A stretch of DNA of 64,000 bases from Burkholderia sp. PAMC 26561. Lineage in GTDB: Bacteria > Pseudomonadota > Gammaproteobacteria > Burkholderiales > Burkholderiaceae. The notes under the pieces are model-generated. The model was not told the DNA's origin, did not search any database, and saw nothing but the letters and a program-made list of their open reading frames with translations. This document shows, in pieces, positions 25,458 through 33,588 of this stretch (positions are counted from its first letter, which is position 1; each line of letters opens with the position of its first letter). The stretch spans positions 1,116,001-1,180,000 of the forward strand of contig NZ_CP014306.1 in assembly GCF_001557535.2 (NCBI RefSeq), written 5' to 3'. Made by a program: the position numbers and the translations under genes.

Positions 25458-27200
25458 ATGAACATCCGCAAATTCATCGGTGCTACGAGTCGCGACGCGT
25501 TTCGTCTCGTGCGCGAGGCACTGGGTCCGGATGCGGTGGTCCTGTCGAACCGGGTGACGGAAGATGGCAGCGTCGAAATCGTGGCCGTGGCCGACGGCGA
25601 TCTCGCGAAGATTTCCCCGAAAGCGGCTGCGCAGCAACGTGAACTGAAGCTGAGAGAAGCGCCGGTGAGCACGAGCGCTCCCACAGCGCATCACGCTTCT
25701 AACCCCTACGCCAGCGGCGATGTCTTCTCGTCCGTGTTCGGTGCAAATCCGGAACCGCTCGACGCACTCGACGATAACGAACCCGCGCCCGAAGCCGAGC
25801 CGTTGCCGCGCCGCATGCGCGCAGCGCAAGAAGATTCATCGCGCACCATGGCCGAATCAAACCCTTGGCTGATCGAACATGCGCGACGTGTTGCGCAGAC
25901 AGTTACCGAAGGCCTGCCGCAGCGTTCGATGAGTGCATCGGCGGCGATTGCCAAGGGACTCGGAAGTCCCGTTACCGTCGTGCCGCAGGAAGCGCATCAA
26001 CCCGCCGACGCGCCCGAATGGACGCGCGAAGCCGCCCAGCTCGCAGCCCGCCGCGCCGAAAACAAGCTCGCGCAGCGCCAAGCCGCTGCAATGCCGATGC
26101 CAATGCCGGCGCAAACCCCGGAGCCCGCCGTCAGCACGATTCAGGAAGGTGCGTTTGCGGGATTGCCGGCGTCGGCGGCCGCGGCCGTGACCGAAGCCAT
26201 CCGCGCCCGCATGGAACAGGTCGTCAACGACACCGTCATGCACGAACTCTCGTCCATGCGCGGCATGATGGAAGAGCATTTCGCCGGCTTGCTGTGGGGC
26301 GACCGCCAGCGCCGCAGCCCGAACCACGCCGCGCTCACCAAGCGCCTGTTCGCCGCCGGTTTCTCGGCGCAGCTCGTGCGCATGCTGATCGACAACATGC
26401 CGGAGATCGAACACGCGGAAGCGTCGATGCAATGGGTCCAGCAAGTCCTGGAAAACAACCTGCCCGTGATGGACAGCGAAGAATCGATGATGAACCGCGG
26501 CGGCGTTTTTGCGCTGATGGGCCCGACGGGCGTCGGCAAGACGACCACCACCGCCAAGCTCGCCGCGCGCTGCGTGATGCGCTTCGGCGCAAGCAAGGTC
26601 GCGCTGCTGACCACCGACAGCTACCGGATCGGCGCGCATGAACAACTGCGTATCTTCGGCAAGATTCTGGGGGTATCGGTGCATGCGGTGAAGGACGCGG
26701 CCGACCTGCAACTCGCACTGTCCGAACTGCGCAACAAGCACATCGTCCTGATCGATACGATCGGCATGAGCCAGCGCGACCGCACGGTGTCCGATCACAT
26801 TGCAATGCTGTGCGGCGCCGGCCTCCCGGTGCAACGTCTGCTGTTGCTCAACGCAACCAGCCACGGCGACACGCTGAACGAAGTCGTGCAGGCCTACCAG
26901 AGCACGCCCGATCAACCGCCGCTCGCGGGCTGCATTTTGACCAAGCTCGATGAAGCCACGAACCTGGGCGGCGTGATCGATACCGTGATCCGCTACAAGC
27001 TGCCGGTGCATTACGTATCGACCGGACAGAAGGTCCCGGAGAACCTGTATGTCGCGACCAAGCGCTTCCTGATCAAAAGCGCGTTCTGCATTCCGCGCGA
27101 CGGCTCGCCATTCGTGCCGCAAGACGACGACGTGCCGCCGCTCCTCTCCGCGCTCTCCGCGCGCGCTTCCACCGAACTGCATGAGGTTCACTTTGGATAA
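25458..27200 (+). CDS. flhF: Flagellar biosynthesis SRP-type GTPase FlhF
   Basis: The protein has 580 residues. The start MNIRKFIGATSRDAFRLVRE is the family B-domain. A long Ala/Pro-rich middle region (about 60-240) follows, then the NG domain: P-loop GPTGVGKTTT at about 355, TTDSYRIGAHEQL, the G3 motif DTIGMSQRD and the G4 motif TKLDEATNLGG. FlhF helps place the flagellar base at the pole or sets flagellar number. It is long for the family because of the middle region. GGGGTC before the ATG is the ribosome-binding site. It overlaps flhG. Confidence 0.95.
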   Translation: MNIRKFIGATSRDAFRLVREALGPDAVVLSNRVTEDGSVEIVAVADGDLAKISPKAAAQQRELKLREAPVSTSAPTAHHASNPYASGDVFSSVFGANPEPLDALDDNEPAPEAEPLPRRMRAAQEDSSRTMAESNPWLIEHARRVAQTVTEGLPQRSMSASAAIAKGLGSPVTVVPQEAHQPADAPEWTREAAQLAARRAENKLAQRQAAAMPMPMPAQTPEPAVSTIQEGAFAGLPASAAAAVTEAIRARMEQVVNDTVMHELSSMRGMMEEHFAGLLWGDRQRRSPNHAALTKRLFAAGFSAQLVRMLIDNMPEIEHAEASMQWVQQVLENNLPVMDSEESMMNRGGVFALMGPTGVGKTTTTAKLAARCVMRFGASKVALLTTDSYRIGAHEQLRIFGKILGVSVHAVKDAADLQLALSELRNKHIVLIDTIGMSQRDRTVSDHIAMLCGAGLPVQRLLLLNATSHGDTLNEVVQAYQSTPDQPPLAGCILTKLDEATNLGGVIDTVIRYKLPVHYVSTGQKVPENLYVATKRFLIKSAFCIPRDGSPFVPQDDDVPPLLSALSARASTELHEVHFG

Positions 27201-28128
27201 GTTCGTGTCCGATCAGGCTGAAGGCTTGCGCCGTCTGCTGACGCGCAACAGCTCGCGAGTGGTGGCCGTGTGTGGCGCGCCGGCGGGCGGAATAGGCGGT
27301 ACGGGAAATACATCGACGGTCGTCAACCTCGCTGCCGCGCTTGCTGCGCAAGGCAAGGACGTGCTGGTGATCGATGAACGGCAGAACGCTTTGTCGGCGA
27401 GCCGGTTGGCCAACGTACCGTCCACGGGCGCACTTGGCGCCGTGCTGGGCGGCAAGCGCTTCTTGCAGGACGCGGTCACGCGCACCCCGTTCGGCTTTTC
27501 GATGATCGCCGCGCCCCGCGACGAACGCATCAGCCACGACGCCGCGCATTACCGGGTTTTGCTGGATGGACCCGCTGATATCGTTCTCATCGACACACAA
27601 CCGGATCGTAGCGGCGCGTTGTCCACGCTCGCCGCGCAAGCGCACGACTTCGTGATCGTCACACGCGTGGCTCCCGCCGCGATCACCGAGGCGTATGCAT
27701 GCATCAAGCGCCTGCATTACGCGCACGCCATCTCGCGCTTCCGGATCGTGGTCAACCACGTGAAGAACGCCGCCGATGCGCAAATCGCCTTCGATAACCT
27801 CGCCGGTGTCGCCAGCCGCTACCTTGCCGTGCAGCTCATGCCGGCCGGTTGCGTGGCGGAAGATCCGCGCGTGGCGAGGGCGCATGAACTGTCGCGCTGC
27901 GCAGTCGAAGCATTTCCGACGACCGCCGCCGCCCGCGATTACCGCCACATCGCGGCCGACCTGCAGTATTGGCCGATGCCAGAAAGTTCGCACTTCGAAT
28001 GGCCGGCGCAAGCCGTCCATAGGGAAACGCCACGCAATATCGAGCGTTCGATCAACCCGGGAGCGACCTCGCGCCGCACCGAAACAACGTCGCCGGAGTT
28101 CGCAATGCGCAGCCCGGCGTCGGTGTGA
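27193..28128 (+). CDS. flhG: Flagellar number regulator FlhG (MinD-like ATPase) with altered Walker A
   Basis: The chosen start is TTG at 27193, giving MDKFVSDQAEGLRRLL, the common FlhG beginning; GAGG lies six bases upstream, inside the end of flhF. An ATG at 27181 is also in frame. The protein has about 311 residues. The P-loop region reads GGIGGTGNTS (about 32-41), where MinD/FlhG proteins usually have KGG-x-GKT, so both signature lysines are missing. The following VVNLAAALAAQGKDVLVID and DIVLIDTQ parts are kept. FlhG partners FlhF in setting flagellar number. ATP use may differ here. Confidence 0.88.
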   Translation: MDKFVSDQAEGLRRLLTRNSSRVVAVCGAPAGGIGGTGNTSTVVNLAAALAAQGKDVLVIDERQNALSASRLANVPSTGALGAVLGGKRFLQDAVTRTPFGFSMIAAPRDERISHDAAHYRVLLDGPADIVLIDTQPDRSGALSTLAAQAHDFVIVTRVAPAAITEAYACIKRLHYAHAISRFRIVVNHVKNAADAQIAFDNLAGVASRYLAVQLMPAGCVAEDPRVARAHELSRCAVEAFPTTAAARDYRHIAADLQYWPMPESSHFEWPAQAVHRETPRNIERSINPGATSRRTETTSPEFAMRSPASV

Positions 28129-28158
28129 CGAAGCAAAGAAGGAACAAAGGTGAATGCG

Positions 28159-28890
28159 ATGTATAACGCCCAGGGAAAACTGTCACAAGCCGAGGTCCTG
28201 ACCCGCTACGCGCCGCTCGTGCGCCGGCTGGGTCTGCAACTGGTCGCGAAAATGCCGGCCAGTGTGGATCTCGACGATCTGATCCAGGCAGGCATGATCG
28301 GTCTGCTCGACGCCGCCAGCCGCTACAAGGAAGACCAGGGCGCGCAGTTCGAGACATACGCGAGCCAGCGGATTCGTGGCGCAATGCTCGACGAACTGCG
28401 CGCCAACGACTGGCTGCCGCGCAGCATGCGCAAGACGTCGCGCGAGGTCGAATCGGCGGTACACAAGGTCGAGCAGCACCTTGGCCGGTCGGCGAGCGAA
28501 CAGGAAGTCGCCGAGCACCTCAACATGCCGCTCGACGAATACCAGACCATGCTGCAGGATCTGCACGGCAGCCAGTTGATCTATTACGAAGACTTCGACC
28601 GGTCATCGGATGACGAACCATTCCTCGATCGTTATTGCGTCGATAAAGCCGATCCGTTGTCCGCATTGCTCGACGGCAGTTTGCGTTCCGCGCTGGTCGA
28701 AGCCATCGACAAACTGCCCGAGCGCGAAAAGCTGCTGATGAGCCTCTATTACGAGAAGGGCTTGAATCTGCGTGAAATCGGCGCAGTGATGGAAGTCAGC
28801 GAATCGCGCGTGTGCCAGTTGCATAGCCAGGCGGTTGCGCGGTTGCGCGCGAAGTTGCGCGAACAGGCCTGGTCGGGCGTGGAGGCTTGA
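28159..28890 (+). CDS. fliA: Flagellar sigma-28 factor FliA
   Basis: The protein has 243 residues from the ATG at 28159 (MYNAQGKLSQAEVLTRYAPL); a GTG at 28150 is in frame and both have AAGG upstream. It has region 2 (DLDDLIQAGMIGLLDAASRY, FETYASQRIRGAMLDELR), region 3 and region 4 (LPEREKLLMSLYYEKGLNLR, EIGAVMEVSESRVCQLHSQA). It directs RNA polymerase to the promoters found here before flgM, ycgR and flgK, and is held by FlgM. It is the third gene of the flhF-flhG-fliA operon. Confidence 0.97.
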   Translation: MYNAQGKLSQAEVLTRYAPLVRRLGLQLVAKMPASVDLDDLIQAGMIGLLDAASRYKEDQGAQFETYASQRIRGAMLDELRANDWLPRSMRKTSREVESAVHKVEQHLGRSASEQEVAEHLNMPLDEYQTMLQDLHGSQLIYYEDFDRSSDDEPFLDRYCVDKADPLSALLDGSLRSALVEAIDKLPEREKLLMSLYYEKGLNLREIGAVMEVSESRVCQLHSQAVARLRAKLREQAWSGVEA

Positions 28891-28899
28891 CGGTTCGGG

Positions 28900-28920
28900 A
28901 GCGGCTTTTTCTGAGCCGCT
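28900..28920. terminator. Hairpin between fliA and the GGDEF gene
   Basis: A 7-bp stem AGCGGCT/AGCCGCT with a T-rich loop sits between two convergent genes. There is no clear T-run after it, so termination is only likely. Confidence 0.4.
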
Positions 28921-30015
28921 TCAAGAAGGTTCGAAGTCCGCGCCTTCGGCAAACACCGTTCGGCCTTTACCAAGCGCTTTCGCCCGGTACATTGCACGAT
29001 CCGCCGCGCGCATCAGCACGGCGATATCGGTGTAGATGGGTTTCAGGTCTGGCGAGATCAGGCATGCGCCAATACTCGCCGATACATTCACCACCCGGTC
29101 CTGCACCGACGTCATTTCCGCCAGCACCGCGTGAATTCCGTTCGCGACCGTATGCACCGCGTGGCTGCCCGTCACGTGACGCGCGAGGACCACGAATTCG
29201 TCGCCGCCGAGACGCGCGACCGTATCGGTGGTCCGCACACGGCGTAACAGCGAATCAGCAAAGGTTCGCAGCACGACGTCGCCGACTTCGTGGCCGTAGG
29301 TATCGTTGACTTCCTTGAAGCCATCGAGATCGATCAGCAACAACGCCGTCGCGCCTTCCTGTCCCGTCGATATCGCCGTCACCGCCCGTCCGATGGTTTG
29401 TTCCAGTGCGTACCGGTTGCTCAATCCGGTGAGCGGATCGGTGCCTGCCCGGAGCGCGAGATCGCGGTTCGCGCTGCCGAGCCGGCCGATCAGAACACTC
29501 AGATACACCGATGCCGCCAGCACACTCAAGCCAATGCCAAGCGCCGCCGGCCGGTTGAGACGCCACCATGGCTGAAGCATGGATAGCGCGACGATTCCGG
29601 CCAGTGCCGTAACGCACGACAACGCCAGCGTCCGCTTCCCATAACGCCCTCCTGCGCCGATCAGGAACAGGAAAATGGCCCAGAGCATAGGCAGCGCGAG
29701 CGGGCCGCCGGCGGCAAGAATCAGGGCGAGGAGCGCCTGATCCGCGATCGTGGTGATGGCAAGACGCACGTCCGAATGACGCGGCATCCCGCCGATGATC
29801 ACCCGGCTGGCCACGCCATAAACCAGATACAGCGCCAGCACGCGAAAGCATGCGGTCGCCGCAGGAGAAGGATCGAACCACGCGAACGCGCCATATGCCA
29901 CGGCCGCGAGTCCGCCGAGTGCGACTCGGAGCGTTGCCTGCTCCCTTTCCGGATCGCGATGCGGAGACCAGACATAGCCGCGCGGCCGCTGCACGGGGTC
30001 ATGCAAATGCCCCAT
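28921..30015 (-). CDS. Membrane diguanylate cyclase (GGDEF domain)
   Basis: The protein has 364 residues. The N-terminal half has about six membrane segments (about 30-180). The C-terminal GGDEF domain starts with TDPLTGLSNR. The active-site motif GGDEF is intact (RLGGDEFVVLAR), and the inhibitory site RTTD lies five residues before it, as expected for product-inhibited cyclases. It makes c-di-GMP from two GTP at the inner membrane. It converges on fliA. With YcgR encoded in the same window, a link to motility control is plausible but not shown. Confidence 0.93.
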   Translation of the reverse strand: MGHLHDPVQRPRGYVWSPHRDPEREQATLRVALGGLAAVAYGAFAWFDPSPAATACFRVLALYLVYGVASRVIIGGMPRHSDVRLAITTIADQALLALILAAGGPLALPMLWAIFLFLIGAGGRYGKRTLALSCVTALAGIVALSMLQPWWRLNRPAALGIGLSVLAASVYLSVLIGRLGSANRDLALRAGTDPLTGLSNRYALEQTIGRAVTAISTGQEGATALLLIDLDGFKEVNDTYGHEVGDVVLRTFADSLLRRVRTTDTVARLGGDEFVVLARHVTGSHAVHTVANGIHAVLAEMTSVQDRVVNVSASIGACLISPDLKPIYTDIAVLMRAADRAMYRAKALGKGRTVFAEGADFEPS

Positions 30016-30630
30016 CCTGTGTCCCTTTTTTTATGGTTTAGTGGTTTAAACCGACGTTTTCTACAGTGGCTGCGTAGTGCGCAACCGCAATCCTACTGCG
30101 TTGATGCGCGCTATATGCAAAGGGAAATTGGGGTGCGGATGGAGGGTGGATGGGATTTTGGGCGGGAGTATATGGGTCAATGGCGGGGGGCTCTGGTTTC
30201 GGCCTGGTTGGATGGTCGAGGGTTGTTAAACGGGTCGCGTTTCTGCGAAGCGTGGAGGCGAGTTTTGCCTTGCCCGGCGGACGCGCCTACTTAACTACGC
30301 ACGTTTTCCTCAATCCGATGCAGGAAATGGTTTATTCCTCTGGCACCTTCAACTGCCGATGCGATATCGGACGTCGATTCACTGACGGAATCTATGGTCC
30401 GCTCTCCCGTGTCCTTACGACCAATTGGATTTTGATCAGAAAGCGTGGGCGACAGGAAAGCCAATCCAGCAGAGCGAAATCAAGGGAGGCCCATCTAAGC
30501 GAAGCGCGGCATTTGCGAATGACCCGCGACGACAGTCGACACCAACGCTTCTGCGCTGGCGGCACTAAAAATGCGTTTGGAGCTGAATGTGATCCTGGAA
30601 TGACCAGGAAACTCGATTTGCGCTAAATCT
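30016..30630. other. Gap without a supported gene before tRNA-Arg
   Basis: Open frames here, the longest about 158 codons at 30150-30626, have no family pattern and a composition unlike the neighbours. I see no clear repeat. The part 30420-30620 has lower GC than the surroundings. Confidence 0.5.
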
Positions 30631-30706
30631 TGGTGCGCCCGGCTGGGATCGAACCAGCAACCCCTGCCTTCGGAGGGCAGTACTCTATCCATTGAGCTAC
30701 GGGCGC
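30631..30706 (-). tRNA. tRNA-Arg (anticodon CCG)
   Basis: The minus strand folds as a complete 76-base tRNA: acceptor GCGCCCG/CGGGCGC, D-arm with AGCTCAATGGATAGAG, anticodon stem CTGCC/GGCAG with loop CTCCGAA (anticodon CCG), T-arm with GGTTCGATCC, and encoded CCA end at 30631-30633. It reads codon CGG. Confidence 0.97.
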
Positions 30707-30922
30707 ATATGAGCAAGGGGCACCGCGTTCCATATACAAAATCATGGAGGCAGGACCGCTGCGAGTCCGAAACAATACCTGTTTTCGTCCGATTCGTCCA
30801 TCGTAAGGGTTCGAAGGCTCAACGCCCGTCCATCGCAACACCCATGCAAAAACCCCGAAAATCCGGGTTAACACGCGCTGCGACAAGCCTTTGCGGGTAC
30901 GCCGCCACGTAAACGTTCCGTC

Positions 30923-30928
30923 TATAAT
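30923..30928 (+). promoter_or_regulatory. Promoter -10 for the cytochrome c gene
   Basis: A perfect TATAAT lies about 100 bases before the cytochrome ATG. No good -35 is seen at 17 bases. Confidence 0.45.
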
Positions 30929-31030
30929 CGACCGTGCTGGCGAAAACGTTTAAAAGTATTCGAGAGATCTACCCCTGCTGTCACGCTGTCGCTGGACCGA
31001 CTCACAAATAAAAAGGGAGACGAGACGAGC

Positions 31031-31933
31031 ATGAGTGAAGCACCCCACGGAGTCCCGATCAAAACGCCAGGCCAACTCATCGCGGCAATCGTCGCCGGGT
31101 TCGCCATTCCGATCGTCGTGATCGTCCTGCTGGCCGTCTACGTCAACAACACGACCCGTACCGGCGCGGGCACCGATTCCCTGTCGGACGCCGCTGTCGC
31201 CGAGCGTATCGCCCCGGTCGCGCAAGTCGATATCCGCGACGCCAACGCCCCGCGCGTCTACAAATCCGGCGAGCAGGTATTCAAGGCGGTCTGCACGACC
31301 TGTCACACGGCCGGTGTTGCCGGCGCGCCGAAGTTCGGCAACGCGGGCGACTGGGCGCCGCGCATTGCGGAAGGCTACGACACGTTGCTTCACAACGCGC
31401 TCAACGGCAAGGGCGGCATGCCCGCTCGCGGTGGCACGAGTCCCGACGACTATAGCGACTTCGAAATCGCCCGCGCAGTCGTCTACATGGCCAACGATGG
31501 CGGCGCAAAATTCGCCGAACCCGCGCAACCTGCGCCTGGCGCGGCGGCGGGGGCATCGGCGGCGGCAGCTCCGGCGAGCGGTGCGGCGGCTGGCGCAACC
31601 GATAACGCTCAAGCCGCGGCAGCAGTCGCCGCCCTGGCAAACGTCCCGCAAGCGAGCTCGGCCCCGGCTGCAGGTTCGCAAAGCGCGGATGCATCGCAGG
31701 CCGGGAAGGCGCTGTACACGCAAGTCTGCCAGGCGTGTCACGCGGCGGGCGTGCTTGGCGCACCGAAATTCGGCGATAAAGACGCCTGGGCCGCGCGCCT
31801 GAAAGAGCCGATGGACACCGTCTACGGCTATGCGCTGCACGGCAAGGGTGCAATGCCGGCCAAAGGTGGATCGAATGCGCCCGATGCCGACGTTAAGGCC
31901 GCCGTCGATTACATGGTGGCGGCGTCGAAGTAG
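31031..31933 (+). CDS. Dihaem class I cytochrome c (c5 type), membrane-anchored
   Basis: The protein has 300 residues. One N-terminal membrane helix (about 17-40) anchors it. Two cytochrome domains follow, each with a haem motif (CTTCH near 88, CQACH near 236) and a methionine ligand region (GKGGMPARGG, GKGAMPAKGG). They are joined by an Ala/Pro/Gly-rich linker (about 165-220). The two halves resemble each other and probably arose by duplication. It carries electrons in the periplasm, likely to a terminal oxidase. GGGAGACGAGACG before the ATG is the ribosome-binding region. Confidence 0.93.
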   Translation: MSEAPHGVPIKTPGQLIAAIVAGFAIPIVVIVLLAVYVNNTTRTGAGTDSLSDAAVAERIAPVAQVDIRDANAPRVYKSGEQVFKAVCTTCHTAGVAGAPKFGNAGDWAPRIAEGYDTLLHNALNGKGGMPARGGTSPDDYSDFEIARAVVYMANDGGAKFAEPAQPAPGAAAGASAAAAPASGAAAGATDNAQAAAAVAALANVPQASSAPAAGSQSADASQAGKALYTQVCQACHAAGVLGAPKFGDKDAWAARLKEPMDTVYGYALHGKGAMPAKGGSNAPDADVKAAVDYMVAASK

Positions 31934-32018
31934 TCGTTTCAGCTTCTGCCAATAAAAGCCGTGCGCAAACACTGCTCCGTACTACAAAGGTTTTGATTTG
32001 AGCTAGTTACCGCTGAGA

Positions 32019-32049
32019 CCCGCATCCCGATGGACTGTGGGCCTTTTTC
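32019..32049 (+). terminator. Rho-independent terminator after the cytochrome gene
   Basis: A stem CCCGCA-TCC / GGA-TGTGGG with a CGAT loop is followed by CCTTTTT, 85 bases after the stop codon. Confidence 0.65.
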
Positions 32050-32419
32050 TTGCCGTAAATAAGTGCGGGAAATGCGGGCGCTATTTCTCGACGTTGCGCT
32101 CGACATAGCGGGTAGAAGCTCGAAACAAAGCTTCTAAACTAACTTCAGACACCTACGTCCCATACATAAGGCCAACCGGGCAACAGGCGTTCAAAACAAA
32201 ACTGCGTGGCTTCTGCTGCCTTCCAATGCAGCAAATCAAAGATATCTGCTGCTATATATTGAAGCAATAAGGCGTTCTTGATACGGCATAGCGAGATAGC
32301 TGCTCTTACCACCTGATTCATTATAACGAAGCAGTCGGCTAAATCATGCTTCACTAGAATGACGCCTAACACATGTATTTGCTTCATTTCAGGGAACCAT
32401 AAAGTTGATGATCACGTCA
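32050..32419. other. Low-GC gap before the mobile-mystery pair
   Basis: This stretch has visibly lower GC than the rest of the window. One open frame (32145-32387, minus strand, 80 codons, start MKQIHVLGVILVKHD) could be a small gene, but I recognise no family and see no good ribosome-binding site. The base composition together with the next two genes suggests DNA acquired by transfer. Confidence 0.4.
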
Positions 32420-32458
32420 CTATAGGCTATCATTTTCCTAATTTTTGATAGCCTATAG
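32420..32458. promoter_or_regulatory. Inverted-repeat operator of the HTH/Fic pair
   Basis: Two perfect 13-base arms (32420-32432 and 32446-32458, CTATAGGCTATCA and its complement) are separated by 13 bases. The right arm ends nine bases before the ATG of the HTH gene. This is a likely binding site of that HTH protein for self-control. Confidence 0.75.
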
Positions 32459-32467
32459 GCCAGCAAG

Positions 32468-32929
32468 ATGGATCCTAAAATGAGACAGCTTCGGCTTGAG
32501 CAAGTCCAAGCCTCGGCCGCAACGTACTCGGGCTTGACCAACCGTCGCCCCCCGCCGCGTGGATGGTTAAAGGCTATCCGAGAGTCGTTAGGGCTCACCG
32601 AGCGACAGCAAGCCGGCAGGTTAGGCATTACCGGTTCGAGCCTGCACAAATCGGAGTCGGCGGAAGCCGAAGAGCGAATCACGCTTGGACAACTGCGCAA
32701 GTTGGCTGAGGGACTGGACTGCGAGCTTGTTTATGCCCTGGTGCCCCGAAAGCCACTGACTCAAGTGGTCGAAGACCGGGCGCGCTCAATCGCCCTCCAG
32801 GAAGTGAGCGGAGTTGCGCACACCATGAGTCTGGAAGACCAGCGTCCGGCAACCGACCGACTTCGCAAACAGGTTGAGCAGAGAACGGCGGAACTGCTTA
32901 GGGGCCGCTGGTCCGACCTATGGCGATAG
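32468..32929 (+). CDS. Mobile mystery protein A (HTH regulator/antitoxin-like)
   Basis: The protein has 153 residues. An Xre-type helix-turn-helix is visible at about 33-75: GWLKAIRESLGLTERQQAGR, then LGITGSSLHKSESAE. The part GLDCELVYALVPRKPL is family-typical. These proteins occur just before a Fic protein on mobile or accessory DNA and are thought to be its regulator or antitoxin. It overlaps the Fic gene by 10 bases and has its own inverted-repeat operator. Confidence 0.88.
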   Translation: MDPKMRQLRLEQVQASAATYSGLTNRRPPPRGWLKAIRESLGLTERQQAGRLGITGSSLHKSESAEAEERITLGQLRKLAEGLDCELVYALVPRKPLTQVVEDRARSIALQEVSGVAHTMSLEDQRPATDRLRKQVEQRTAELLRGRWSDLWR

Positions 32930-33516
32930 ATTTAGACGAACAGGACGGCCAGACACCGCTCGACCCCGAAGAGCTTGCAGGACTGATACCGACGCACCTG
33001 ACTACCAAGGGCGACCTGAATGACTGGGAGCAGGAGAACATCATGCAGGCCGTGCAATGGGCTCGCCGTCAACGCAAGGTCGATGTCCTCAGTGAAGAGT
33101 TCTGTCGCAACGTTCACAAGAAAATGTTTGACCAGACCTGGTCGTGGGCAGGCACGTTCCGCAAATCCGACAAAAACATCGGATGTGACTGGACGCAGGT
33201 CAGCGTCAAACTCAGAAACCTTTTCGATAACACGCAGTGGTGGGTCGATAACGGCACATTCTTGCCCGATGAAATTGCCGCACGATTTCACCGCGAACTG
33301 GTATGGATTCATCCCTTTCCAAACGGCAATGGTCGACACTCACGAATGATGGCTGATGCGCTCTTGCGCAGCATGAAACAAGAGCCATTTTCGTGGGGCG
33401 GCGACGGGACCTTGGTTAAAGCGGATAACGCCCGGTCGGATTACTTAACCGCCTTGCGTGCAGCCGATAAAGGTGACTACAGTTTGCTCCTGGTCTTCGT
33501 GCGAAGCACTTCTTAG
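32920..33516 (+). CDS. Mobile mystery protein B (Fic-domain protein)
   Basis: The protein has 198 residues. The Fic active-site motif HPFPNGNGRHSR is complete at 131-142, with the catalytic His131 and the phosphate-binding NGNGR. The stretch FDQTWSWAGTFRKSDKNIG is typical of this subgroup. Fic proteins transfer AMP or a similar group to a target protein. Coupling to an HTH partner suggests a toxin-antitoxin-like module. The target is unknown. Confidence 0.9.
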   Translation: MAIDLDEQDGQTPLDPEELAGLIPTHLTTKGDLNDWEQENIMQAVQWARRQRKVDVLSEEFCRNVHKKMFDQTWSWAGTFRKSDKNIGCDWTQVSVKLRNLFDNTQWWVDNGTFLPDEIAARFHRELVWIHPFPNGNGRHSRMMADALLRSMKQEPFSWGGDGTLVKADNARSDYLTALRAADKGDYSLLLVFVRSTS

Positions 33517-33588
33517 CCGTCGTGTGGGCAAGAAAGACAGACGCAAGAGCTTTGCGCTGTTGCGCATGCTGCCTTATGCCACCACAAA

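Noticed and set aside
25857..27191. 444-codon open frame on the minus strand
   Set aside because: Antisense to flhF; no family pattern and Arg/His-rich.
30150..30626. 158-codon plus-strand open frame before the tRNA
   Set aside because: No family pattern, mixed composition and no good ribosome-binding site.
32145..32387. 80-codon minus-strand open frame in the low-GC gap
   Set aside because: Possible, but no recognised family or ribosome-binding site; noted only under the gap.
30631..33516. Genomic island integrated at tRNA-Arg
   Set aside because: No integrase, no second copy of the tRNA end was seen, and the cytochrome gene between looks native.
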